The translations under genes were made by a program, and so were the position numbers. Below, in pieces: positions 9,242 through 15,942 of a stretch of DNA of 64,000 nucleotides. This DNA comes from Chloroflexota bacterium (GTDB lineage: Bacteria > Chloroflexota > Chloroflexia > Chloroheliales > Chloroheliaceae), in contig JAQBPB010000019.1 of the NCBI GenBank assembly GCA_028287745.1, forward strand, positions 1-64,000, in the 5' to 3' direction. The notes below the pieces were generated by a model. The model was not told the origin of the DNA. It searched no databases and worked only from the letters and a program-made list of their open reading frames with translations. The number at the start of each line of letters is the position of its first letter. The stretch's first letter is position 1.

Positions 9242-9916
9242 TTGTTAATTCTGTGTGATTTCGACGGCACGATCACTACCCAGGACGTTACCAATTTTCT
9301 TTTGGACCATTTCACCGGACCAGGCTGGCGGGAGGAAGTTTTACCTGCCTATTGGGCCGGGAAACTAAACCATTACCAGTTGATGCAGGTACTGTACGCG
9401 ACTTTGCAGCCGGAAGAAACCGAACTGCTGGCCGTGTCTAAAGAAATAAAGTTCAGGGCCAATTTCGAGCGTTTTGTAGCTTACTGCAAGGAGAAAAAGT
9501 ATTCGCTGTCGGTAGTCAGCGGCGGCCTGGACTTCTATATCCGCGCTTTTCTACCGGACGACCTGGACATCCCTTTTTATTCCTACCGGGCCGAGTACGA
9601 CCGGACCGGGGGCAACTGGCAGGTCCATTTGCCCGACTGGCCGCCGGTCAACCTGGATAACGGCGAGGATTTCAAGGTGCGCGTCCTGGAAGAATTAAAA
9701 CGGCAGCATCCCCAGGACCACCCGGTAGTCTTTATTGGCGATGGCCGTAACGATGGGCCGGTGGCCCGGGTGGCCGACCTGGTCTTTGCGGTCAGAAATA
9801 CCAAGCTGGTTGAGATTTGCACCGCGCGCGGTCAGGTATGTATTGAGTTTGATGATTTTGCCGAAGTTATCACGGCCCTAGAAGAATTTGCGAGGAATAA
9901 ATCGGGTGTTGAATAA
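9242..9916 (+). CDS. HAD-superfamily phosphatase, MtnX-like
   Basis: A 224-residue HAD subfamily IB-type hydrolase. Motif I is DFDGT near the N-terminus with the nucleophile and acid/base aspartates, motif II is VVSGGLDFY, and motifs III/IV are in FIGDGRNDGPVARVAD. The closest remembered group is MtnX (2-hydroxy-3-keto-5-methylthiopentenyl-1-phosphate phosphatase), but no other methionine-salvage gene is present, and phosphoserine phosphatase belongs to the same superfamily. A role in serine supply for TrpB is conceivable but only an inference. It starts with TTG after GGGGGAAG and lies 14 bases after trpB. Confidence 0.8.
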   Translation: MLILCDFDGTITTQDVTNFLLDHFTGPGWREEVLPAYWAGKLNHYQLMQVLYATLQPEETELLAVSKEIKFRANFERFVAYCKEKKYSLSVVSGGLDFYIRAFLPDDLDIPFYSYRAEYDRTGGNWQVHLPDWPPVNLDNGEDFKVRVLEELKRQHPQDHPVVFIGDGRNDGPVARVADLVFAVRNTKLVEICTARGQVCIEFDDFAEVITALEEFARNKSGVE

Positions 9917-10292
9917 AAAACAGAAGCAAGACGCGGCAACCTTTATCGGCGGCACGACCATGGGCGTTGGACTGGCCTTCCTGCTGGTCCCCGGCCTGGG
10001 CGGGCGCTTGCTGGGTATGAAACAGGATGCCACACCCCAGGCAGGCAGCCGGTTAGCGGTCCGTGCCCTGGGCGTTCGGGACCTGGCCTTTGGTATCGGT
10101 TTATTGACCACTCGCAAAGACCGCCCGGCCGGGGCGCTCTGGCGGCGGCTTTTCGCCCTGTGTATGGCCGGTGATGCATGGGCGGCTTTCTTGGCCCTGC
10201 GCAAGCCGGGCGCGAATTTCTTTACTTTTGCCGGGGGCTTGTCCTCGGTTGCACTGGCAATTCTAGCATTTCTTTCAGCCCAGGAGGACTAA
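9906..10292 (+). CDS. small membrane protein, DUF4267-like
   Basis: About 128 residues from GTG at 9906, which has GAGGA nine bases upstream; an earlier TTG at 9888 is possible. It overlaps the phosphatase gene by 11 bases, implying coupled translation. The sequence has glycine/alanine-rich hydrophobic segments (TFIGGTTMGVGLAFLLVPG, FALCMAGDAWAAFLAL, SSVALAILAF) and the pattern ALGVRDLAFGIGLL, which I associate with DUF4267. Its function is unknown. Its position between trpB and trpA is not explained by tryptophan chemistry. Confidence 0.7.
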   Translation: MLNKKQKQDAATFIGGTTMGVGLAFLLVPGLGGRLLGMKQDATPQAGSRLAVRALGVRDLAFGIGLLTTRKDRPAGALWRRLFALCMAGDAWAAFLALRKPGANFFTFAGGLSSVALAILAFLSAQED

Positions 10293-10296
10293 TTCA

Positions 10297-11097
10297 ATGA
10301 GCCGCATCGCCCAAACTTTCGCCCGCCTGAAGGCCGAAGGCAAGACCGCTTTTATGCCGTTTGTTACAATCGGGTTCCCTGACCTGGATACTACTGCCGA
10401 ACTGGTCCCGGCCCTGCTTGACGCCGGGGCCAACCTGATCGAACTGGGTGTGCCTTTCTCTGACCCTATCGCGGAAGGCCCGACGATTCAACGGTCCAGT
10501 TTCAAAGCTCTCGAAAACGGGATTACTTTGCAGAAATGCTTTGAAACGGCCCGGGCCATTCGAGCCAAAACCGATGCCCCGTTGCTGTTTATGGGCTATT
10601 ACAACCCGGTCTTCTCTTACGGTGTGGAGCGTTACGCTGCCGAGTGTGCCGCGAACGGCATAGATGGTCTGATAATACCCGATTTGCCGCCGGAGGAGGC
10701 CGCAGAGGCCCAGGAAGCCTGCCGTAAGGCCGGGTTAGACTTACCGTGCTTTGTGGCCCCTACCAGCACCGAGGACCGCATTAAAGCGGCAGTCACGAGC
10801 GCCAGCGGCTTTATTTATTGTGTTTCGCTGGCCGGAGTTACCGGGGCACGTTCGGCCCTGCCCGAATACCTGCCCACCTTTATTGGCAAGGTCCGGTCGC
10901 AGACGGATTTGCCGCTGGTCCTTGGTTTTGGCATCAGCAAGCCGGAACACTTCGCGGCAGTGCGGCCCCTGGTAGACGGGGTGATTGTCGGCAGCGCCCT
11001 GATTGACGTGCTTGAAAAAGCCCCTGCCGAAGAGCGGACAGCCCAGGCGGTAAGCTTTGTTAAAACCTTACTCAACGAGAATCAAAATAAGTCCTAA
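10297..11097 (+). CDS. trpA: tryptophan synthase alpha subunit
   Basis: Cleaves indole-3-glycerol phosphate and channels indole to TrpB. It is 266 residues, a (beta/alpha)8 barrel. The catalytic Glu is in LIELGVPFSDPIAEGPTIQ, and the second catalytic Asp is in the same segment. FVAPTSTEDRI and VLGFGISKPEH are typical. AGGAGG precedes the ATG. It is the last gene of the trp operon: the tRNA operon promoter begins seven bases after its stop codon, and no separate intrinsic terminator is obvious. Confidence 0.96.
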   Translation: MSRIAQTFARLKAEGKTAFMPFVTIGFPDLDTTAELVPALLDAGANLIELGVPFSDPIAEGPTIQRSSFKALENGITLQKCFETARAIRAKTDAPLLFMGYYNPVFSYGVERYAAECAANGIDGLIIPDLPPEEAAEAQEACRKAGLDLPCFVAPTSTEDRIKAAVTSASGFIYCVSLAGVTGARSALPEYLPTFIGKVRSQTDLPLVLGFGISKPEHFAAVRPLVDGVIVGSALIDVLEKAPAEERTAQAVSFVKTLLNENQNKS

Positions 11098-11103
11098 ATT
11101 TGG

Positions 11104-11132
11104 TTGACAATGCCTGGTACGAATGTTATAAT
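11104..11132 (+). promoter_or_regulatory. consensus promoter of the tRNA cluster
   Basis: TTGACA at 11104-11109, 17-base spacer, TATAAT at 11127-11132 preceded by TGT (extended -10). This is a perfect match to both hexamers, as expected for a strong stable-RNA promoter. Confidence 0.85.
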
Positions 11133-11219
11133 GCGCTTCGCAATCGAGCGAGACCCGGTTGAAATAAGGGAGCAAATGCCGCCATTAAGCAACCATCTCC
11201 TTTGGTGGACCGCTCAATA

Positions 11220-11294
11220 GGCGAGGTAGCTCAGTGGTAGAGCAGGGGACTCATAAGCCCTTGGTCGAGAGTTCAAATCTCTCCCTCGCCACCA
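11220..11294 (+). tRNA. tRNA with CAT anticodon, probably tRNA-Ile2(CAU)
   Basis: 75 bases with encoded CCA. The acceptor pairs GGCGAGG with CCTCGCC, the D arm is GCTCAGTGGTAGAGC, the loop is CTCATAA with anticodon CAT, and the T arm is GAGAG-TTCAAAT-CTCTC. The anticodon arm and variable loop (GACTCATAA...TTGGTCG) look like tRNA-Ile2, whose C34 is changed to lysidine by TilS, rather than elongator Met. Elongator Met cannot be excluded. Confidence 0.85.
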
Positions 11295-11389
11295 TTTGTA
11301 CCAGGTGGTCTCCGGCACCTTAAAGTAAGATATGCCAGCGGTTGCGTGAGAAAAGCCCCTACCGGGCCAGGCACGAAGCCGGAAAACAT

Positions 11390-11464
<75 letters not shown>

Positions 11465-11503
11465 ATTCTTCCCGGCCAGGTGCTAGATTTGGTAGTAACA
11501 AAC

Positions 11504-11580
11504 GGGCGATTAGCTCAGCTGGTTAGAGCGCAGCGTTGACATCGCTGAGGTCATTGGTTCGATCCCAATATCGCCCACCA
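11504..11580 (+). tRNA. tRNA-Val(GAC)
   Basis: Acceptor GGGCGAT/ATCGCCC, anticodon loop TTGACAT (GAC), T arm with GGTTCGATCC, encoded CCA. 77 bases. Confidence 0.95.
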
Positions 11581-11629
11581 TTTCAAAAGCCTATCCTGGC
11601 TTGCCAGGGGCAGCTAAGATTGGTAAAGT

Positions 11630-11705
11630 AGGGGTGTAGCTCAGCTGGTAGAGCAGCCGTCTCCAAAACGGCCGGTCGGGGGTTCGAATCCTCTCGCCCC
11701 TGCCA
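11630..11705 (+). tRNA. tRNA-Trp(CCA)
   Basis: Acceptor AGGGGTG/CGCCCCT, anticodon stem GCCGT/ACGGC around loop CTCCAAA (anticodon CCA), discriminator G, encoded CCA. This is the effector expected for the T-box leader at 1525-1839 and the substrate of TrpS in the operon just upstream. Confidence 0.95.
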
Positions 11706-11744
11706 TCTCAAATGGCAGAAACGCAGGCTAACAAATGGCTAAGC

Positions 11745-11819
11745 GGCGACGTAGCCAAGTGGTAAGGCAGCGGTCTGCAAAACCGCTATGCAGCGGTTCG
11801 AATCCGCTCGTCGCCTCCA
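11745..11819 (+). tRNA. tRNA-Cys(GCA)
   Basis: Acceptor GGCGACG/CGTCGCC, anticodon loop CTGCAAA (GCA), T arm AGCGG-TTCGAAT-CCGCT, 3' TCCA encoded. Confidence 0.95.
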
Positions 11820-11859
11820 TTAACAACTTAATATTGTTTGCATCCAATTCTTTGAGAAT

Positions 11860-11936
11860 GGGCGTGTAGCTCAGCTGGTTAGAGCACATTCCTGATAAGA
11901 ATGAGGCCACTGGTTCGAGTCCAGTCACGCCCACCA
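11860..11936 (+). tRNA. tRNA-Ile(GAT)
   Basis: Acceptor GGGCGTG/CACGCCC, anticodon loop CTGATAA (GAT), T arm CTGG-TTCGAGT-CCAG, encoded CCA. It is not part of an rRNA operon here, unlike many tRNA-Ile(GAT) genes. Confidence 0.95.
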
Positions 11937-11972
11937 TTTTCTAAAAAGAAAAAGTTGCATCCAATCTACTAT

Positions 11973-12057
11973 GCGGGAGTGGTGGAACTGGTAGACACAC
12001 AGTCTTGAGGGGGCTGCGCTTCACGGCGTGAGGGTTCGAGTCCCTCCTTCCGCACCA
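11973..12057 (+). tRNA. tRNA-Leu(GAG)
   Basis: 85-base class II tRNA with a long variable arm. Acceptor GCGGGAG/CTTCCGC, anticodon stem CAGTC/GGCTG, loop TTGAGGG (GAG), encoded CCA. Confidence 0.93.
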
Positions 12058-12085
12058 GATGTCCTCGTTTTTTTCTACCAAATAT

Positions 12086-12172
12086 GCGCAAGTGGCGGAA
12101 CGGCAGACGCGCTACATTCAGGGTGTAGTATCCTAACGGGTGTGAGAGTTCAAATCTCTCCTTGCGCATCCA
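12086..12172 (+). tRNA. tRNA-Leu(CAG)
   Basis: 87-base class II tRNA. Acceptor GCGCAAG/CTTGCGC, anticodon stem CTACA/TGTAG around loop TTCAGGG (CAG), long variable arm, 3' TCCA. Confidence 0.93.
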
Positions 12173-12203
12173 AATTTCCCTGAAAACTTCTTTAATATCT
12201 CGT

Positions 12204-12280
12204 GGCGCATTCGTCTAGCGGCCTAGGACGCATCCCTCTCAAGGATGAGATCACGGGTTCGAATCCCGTATGCGCTACCA
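12204..12280 (+). tRNA. tRNA-Glu(CTC)
   Basis: Acceptor GGCGCAT/ATGCGCT with a G-T first pair, anticodon stem CATCC/GGATG around loop CTCTCAA (CTC), T arm CGGG-TTCGAAT-CCCG, encoded CCA. Last gene of the tRNA cluster; a T-rich tract follows, then the AT-rich nuclease gene on the opposite strand. Confidence 0.94.
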
Positions 12281-12330
12281 TCACGATCTTCTTTTTTTTC
12301 TCCTTTCTTCTATTTCCAAATATTTTATCT

Positions 12331-13518
12331 TTATCCTTTATGTGCCACCTCTATCATTGCGGTTACTTTTTGTTCCAGGCTGCTCAAATCTGTTACCTGC
12401 GTGCCGCCTAATACTTCTGTTAATTTCAAACACTCTTGTATACTCTTTTCCGCTGTAACTATTAATATGCTCCGGTTATCCAGTTTCAAAGGTTTGATTT
12501 TATTGAGGCTAGTTTTCAAATCCTGTTGGCCAGGCCGTGTTTTTGCTTCGATACAAAATACTTTCTGCCCTACCGCAAAGACCAGGTCAAATTCAGCCCC
12601 TTTGCCATTAATATTAACTCTAAGGTTCGATAAAGCCTCATAAGCTCGCCCCGGATAAGTGGTGTATTTTTTAACAATCCGCTTTACCTCATACTCAACA
12701 TATCTTTCCAGCCAGTTCCCCTTCAAAAACCCACAATCTTTACCCGTTACTTCTATTTCAATAATATTCTCAGGTCCGTCTTCAAAAGCATATTTTTCTA
12801 ATAAGCCCGCTTGTATTAACAGGTTGCAAAACCTGCTAATCCTCAGTTTCTTATCAGGGTTAATTTCCTTCAGGTGGTAAAAAAATTTGCCTGGTTTAGC
12901 TAATATATCTCTTTTTAAAAATTTATATAGTTCCTCACACTCTCTGAAATTTTTCCCGAGGTAAATAGCTATGTCGTTCAGCTTTGTTTCCTGTTCAGGT
13001 GAATTTGTTTTCTTTTTAGTTTCGTAGTCAATGCCAAGCTGTTTGAAGTAGCTAACAAGCACCTCCTTCTGCTCAGTAATAGAGGAGCCAACCGGAATCG
13101 GATGGGTCGGTAATACTTTCTTTCGGGCCGGTATAACCTCAGGAGGTCTTACACTAGCCACTACAGCCGCCGGTACAGGGGCTTGCATAACCTGCTTTTG
13201 GACTATCTCCGGAACCCGGGGAGGCTGCGCCTGCTTGAACTTTGTGGGTTGCTTAAAAGGGGCTTCCGTTATGGTTTCTCCACCCTTTGGATTATTGCGG
13301 TTAATTTCCACCGGGACATTCGCAGCATTAATTGGTAGCTTTTCAAAAGCTGCCGCAATCCGTTCCAGGGCATTGGCAATTCTATGCAGATCAGTTATAG
13401 CATCCAGGGCTGGATTTAACACTGGAAGGGCTGTATAAGGGTTAATGACCGTACCGGGTGTATTATTGAGTGCTTCAAACAAAGCCGCAAAGGGTAAAAG
13501 GTCAGGTTTTTCCAGCAT
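12331..13518 (-). CDS. Card1/DUF1887-like PD-(D/E)XK nuclease lacking a CARF domain
   Basis: 395 residues. Residues 1-65 include a short helical segment (DLHRIANALERIAAAFEKL). Residues 66-145 are Pro/Val-rich and probably disordered. Residues 150-260 may form a helical or winged-helix region. The C-terminus (260-395) looks like the nuclease domain of Card1/Can2-type proteins: FLKGNWLERYVEYEV, then Asp311 in GAEFDLVF and the Glu324-x-Lys326 pair in FCIEAKT, a PD-(D/E)XK active site. Known Card1 proteins carry an N-terminal CARF domain that binds cyclic oligoadenylate; none is recognisable here and no CRISPR locus is present. The gene is clearly AT-rich compared with its neighbours and starts right after a tRNA cluster, suggesting transfer. 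A defence function is an inference. Confidence 0.7.
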   Translation of the reverse strand: MLEKPDLLPFAALFEALNNTPGTVINPYTALPVLNPALDAITDLHRIANALERIAAAFEKLPINAANVPVEINRNNPKGGETITEAPFKQPTKFKQAQPPRVPEIVQKQVMQAPVPAAVVASVRPPEVIPARKKVLPTHPIPVGSSITEQKEVLVSYFKQLGIDYETKKKTNSPEQETKLNDIAIYLGKNFRECEELYKFLKRDILAKPGKFFYHLKEINPDKKLRISRFCNLLIQAGLLEKYAFEDGPENIIEIEVTGKDCGFLKGNWLERYVEYEVKRIVKKYTTYPGRAYEALSNLRVNINGKGAEFDLVFAVGQKVFCIEAKTRPGQQDLKTSLNKIKPLKLDNRSILIVTAEKSIQECLKLTEVLGGTQVTDLSSLEQKVTAMIEVAHKG

Positions 13519-13553
13519 AAAAGGTCTTTCTATAATTTTAAGACGGCTAGAAT

Positions 13554-13569
13554 TTCAATTTAAATTGAA
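13554..13569. repeat. perfect palindrome upstream of the nuclease gene
   Basis: TTCAATTT followed directly by AAATTGAA, 36 bases from the nuclease start. It overlaps a possible minus-strand -35 (TTGAAA) that lies 17 bases from TTATAG. An operator is plausible. Confidence 0.45.
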
Positions 13570-13877
13570 CTGAAATCGCCCCTAATAATTTCTAAAAGGA
13601 CATGGTTGATGATAATTGATAGAAAAATTAATATTTGTCCTATCTTATATGAAATTCAGAGTTACAATAATTCCCCAAAAGTACCCTTTTATAATAAAGA
13701 CACCAAAATATTTTTATTGAAAACCCGGCTAATTGCAGGTAACGATTTTAGTTAACAACACTTGCCGCCGGGCATAATGGGTATTGTTCTTTTCAGTTGA
13801 TGATATGGAAAATTTTTAAACTCCAACCACCAGCCACTTGCAACATTCTTAACCATGTGATATATTTTATTGCAAGT

Positions 13878-13907
13878 AGATATATCCCAAGTTAAAGATA
13901 TATCCCA
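13878..13907. repeat. 12-base direct repeat with 18-base period
   Basis: AGATATATCCCA occurs at 13878-13889 and 13896-13907, separated by AGTTAA, about 60 bases upstream of the recombinase-like gene. Spacing near two helical turns suggests a protein-binding site. Confidence 0.5.
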
Positions 13908-13963
13908 CTTTAGCAATGGATATTCCTGTTTGAACATACTAGCTCCCGGAGGAAGTCGAGCTT

Positions 13964-15112
13964 ATGCCTCGTCCACCCGCGTCTCTACGTAATTCCACAA
14001 ATCGCCAGTCTTCACAACCGCCCCCTGGGCCGGTTGTGCCTTCCCCTGGCAATTCTGCGGAACCGGCCGAACCAGCTAGTCAGCCTTCGCTTTTCGAAAC
14101 CGAGCCTACCGCTGGCGAGTCAAGCGCTCGCTCAGATGCCACTGGCCGCAATTCCATCCGGGCCATTCAACCCCAGCTTTTTAATATCAACAGCAAGGGC
14201 GACCTTATTCAGCCTATGGCCGAAATACCGGCCCTTAACTCTCGCAGCAACCTTGATGTGGCCCGCTGGTGGTTTAGGAGCTACCTGGAGCAGCTCAACC
14301 GGCCCAAGAATACCATTGCCTCTTATATGTACGACCTGGCGGGCTTTGAGGAGTTTACCGGCGCTAAACCACTGGATAAAGTTAGTGCCTCCGATGTGGC
14401 TAATTTCCTGGCCCAATCCCAGAAGAAATCCACTCGCAAGCGCCGCCTGACTTCACTTGGAGCTTTCTTCAAGTATCTAATTCAGACTGAAAAAGTCCTG
14501 GATAAAGACCCGACCGACAATTTCTTTGCCGACTTTATTCCGCTAAAGACCCCGATAGTCCTTGACCCGGAAGAACAGCAACTCTTGCTGGAGGCTGCCG
14601 GGCGGGAAAACAGCCGCACTTTCCTGATGATCTATTTCTTGTTGCGCCTGGGATTTACCCGGACAGAATTGCTGGCTATTCAGCCGGAGCATATTGATAC
14701 CAGTGATGCCACGTATCCCCAGGTTTACGTTTCTTATGATGATAAGCGCTGGCAGAAAAAAGAACGTAAACTACCGGCTTCATCTGAATTTACCCCGGCG
14801 TTTAAAAACTATATCGAGGAATTCTCTCCGGGCCGCAAGCTGTTCGAGATGCTGCCCCAATCGGTGAATAAACTGGTCGAGCGAGTTGCTCGCGACGCCG
14901 AGATAAACAAGAAGGTTACGCCCCAATCCTTGCGCGACACGTTTGCGGTAGAGAGCGCCAAGAGCGGTTCCAATTCTTCAGACCTTTTGAAAATATTGGG
15001 CCTGGCGCCTGACCCACGCAACCGCATGAGCGTTGACCGCTATACCAAGCTGGCCGGTGGGGCGCCGGTTTCCGGTGACATAAAAATCACTTCCAGAGGC
15101 AAAAAGCTTTAA
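13964..15112 (+). CDS. tyrosine recombinase-like protein with degenerate active site
   Basis: 382 residues. Residues 1-90 are Pro/Ser/Ala-rich and probably unstructured. Residues 95-185 match a SAM-like core-binding domain (NTIASYMYDLAGFEEFTG). The rest matches a phage-integrase catalytic domain. Arg233 (FTRTELLA), Arg324 (QSLRDTF) and Tyr360 (VDRYTKL) are in the expected positions. The His of the HxxR box is Gln321, and the second His after LG is Leu347. Some active family members tolerate such changes, so it could be catalytically weak or a DNA-binding derivative. A strong GGAGGAAG site precedes the ATG. Base composition is like the host genome, unlike the AT-rich nuclease next door. A perfect terminator follows. 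Confidence 0.75.
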   Translation: MPRPPASLRNSTNRQSSQPPPGPVVPSPGNSAEPAEPASQPSLFETEPTAGESSARSDATGRNSIRAIQPQLFNINSKGDLIQPMAEIPALNSRSNLDVARWWFRSYLEQLNRPKNTIASYMYDLAGFEEFTGAKPLDKVSASDVANFLAQSQKKSTRKRRLTSLGAFFKYLIQTEKVLDKDPTDNFFADFIPLKTPIVLDPEEQQLLLEAAGRENSRTFLMIYFLLRLGFTRTELLAIQPEHIDTSDATYPQVYVSYDDKRWQKKERKLPASSEFTPAFKNYIEEFSPGRKLFEMLPQSVNKLVERVARDAEINKKVTPQSLRDTFAVESAKSGSNSSDLLKILGLAPDPRNRMSVDRYTKLAGGAPVSGDIKITSRGKKL

Positions 15113-15130
15113 ATCAGCTTATAAAAAATA

Positions 15131-15167
15131 CTAAAAAGGGGAGAAGTCTGGCTTCTCCCCTTTTTAG
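15131..15167. terminator. bidirectional intrinsic terminator
   Basis: Perfect 16-bp stem (15131-15146 with 15152-15167) with loop TCTGG. The A and T runs are part of the stem, so it can serve the plus-strand recombinase-like gene and the minus-strand glsB-like gene. Confidence 0.85.
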
Positions 15168-15217
15168 TACCGTGCCGGTCAGTTTACTGATCCGGCAATT
15201 TCCGCATATACTTTAGA

Positions 15218-15481
15218 TTAGGTCCGAACGCGCTGGCCGGTAACCAGACGGTAAAGGGCAATTACAACGATAGCACCAATAATCGCAACAATCAGAGTGG
15301 TAAAGTTGAAGCCGCTTACAAAGTCGCCGCCCAACAGAATACCCGCCAGGAAACCACCCACTAAGGCACCAACAATACCAATGATGATGTCAGCCAGTAA
15401 ACCACCTGCGCCGTTACTCATAATCATGTTAGCGATCCAGCCAGCTACTAAGCCGACTAACAACCACGAAATAATACTCAT
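15218..15481 (-). CDS. GlsB/YeaQ/YmgE family stress-response membrane protein
   Basis: 87 residues from ATG at 15481, which has AAGGAG eight bases upstream; a longer frame to 15502 includes that ribosome site and is unlikely. Three hydrophobic segments with glycine motifs (GLVAGWIANMIM, LADIIIGIVGALVGGFLAGIL, TTLIVAIIGAIVVIALY) match the transglycosylase-associated/GlsB family. These small inner-membrane proteins are linked to general stress in several bacteria; the mechanism is not known. It is monocistronic, with the shared terminator at 15131-15167 downstream. Confidence 0.88.
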   Translation of the reverse strand: MSIISWLLVGLVAGWIANMIMSNGAGGLLADIIIGIVGALVGGFLAGILLGGDFVSGFNFTTLIVAIIGAIVVIALYRLVTGQRVRT

Positions 15482-15502
15482 CTTCTTTTCTCCTTTCAGC
15501 AA

Positions 15503-15942
15503 GTCTTCGAGATAAACCCTTAAACTTGTGAACCTAAATGTCCGTTAGTTTCTCTATCTCGCGGCTGCTTTACTGGTTAATCGCTGTGCCGCTTCTGCTT
15601 ATTACTAAAGCATAGGCCGTGCCACAATTTTAAAAGGATATTTGAAATTTGAAGGTGAGTTTTAAAACATATAAAACAGGTCCGCACTTGATTAAGTGAA
15701 ACGCTGGTACAGACTGTAATTTTGTCCTTTGCAATAAGCAAAATGTAGGATGAAGAATTTCAGTCTGGCACCAATTAAAAAGGTGTCCTGCCACAATAAT
15801 GTGGATAACAGGACACCGCGCAGTTACTCTTTACAACCAATATATGATACTGCACTAAAAGGCTCGGGTTGCCGGAAGGAGCTTGATTGAAATTATTTAG
15901 CCTCACCAGAGCTTGAATTAATTTGAAGGCCTTAAAATTATT
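15503..15942. other. intergenic region between the glsB-like gene and the histidine kinase gene
   Basis: 440 bases. It contains the kinase operon terminator (15777-15817) and presumably the glsB-like promoter. A 25-codon plus-strand frame beginning at an ATG near 15538 has no ribosome site and was not called. Nothing else is recognised. Confidence 0.5.
15777..15817 (-). terminator. intrinsic terminator of the two-component operon
   Basis: On the minus strand GGTGTCCTG pairs with CAGGACACC (15782-15790 with 15809-15817), with an inner CCAC/GTGG helix and a following run of five T (15777-15781 on the plus strand read as A). It lies 126 bases past the kinase stop. Confidence 0.85.

Larger units (their letters stand above)
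13519..13963. other. AT-rich intergenic region between divergent genes
   Basis: 445 bases, strongly AT-rich, separating the nuclease gene (minus) from the recombinase-like gene (plus). It holds a perfect 16-base palindrome next to the nuclease start and an 18-base-period direct repeat before the recombinase-like gene. No RNA gene or convincing small protein was seen. A 61-codon minus-strand frame at 13752-13937 lacks a convincing ribosome site. Confidence 0.6.

Noticed and set aside
13752-13937. 61-codon minus-strand frame in the AT-rich spacer
   Set aside because: It spans the direct repeats and lacks a convincing ribosome site or similarity.
12204-15112. Attachment-site duplication of the tRNA-Glu 3' end
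   Set aside because: I looked for a second copy of the T-arm/acceptor sequence before and after the recombinase-like gene and saw none.
15538-15615. 25-codon hydrophobic frame upstream of the glsB-like gene
   Set aside because: No ribosome site and opposite to the transcription direction of both neighbours; too short to support.
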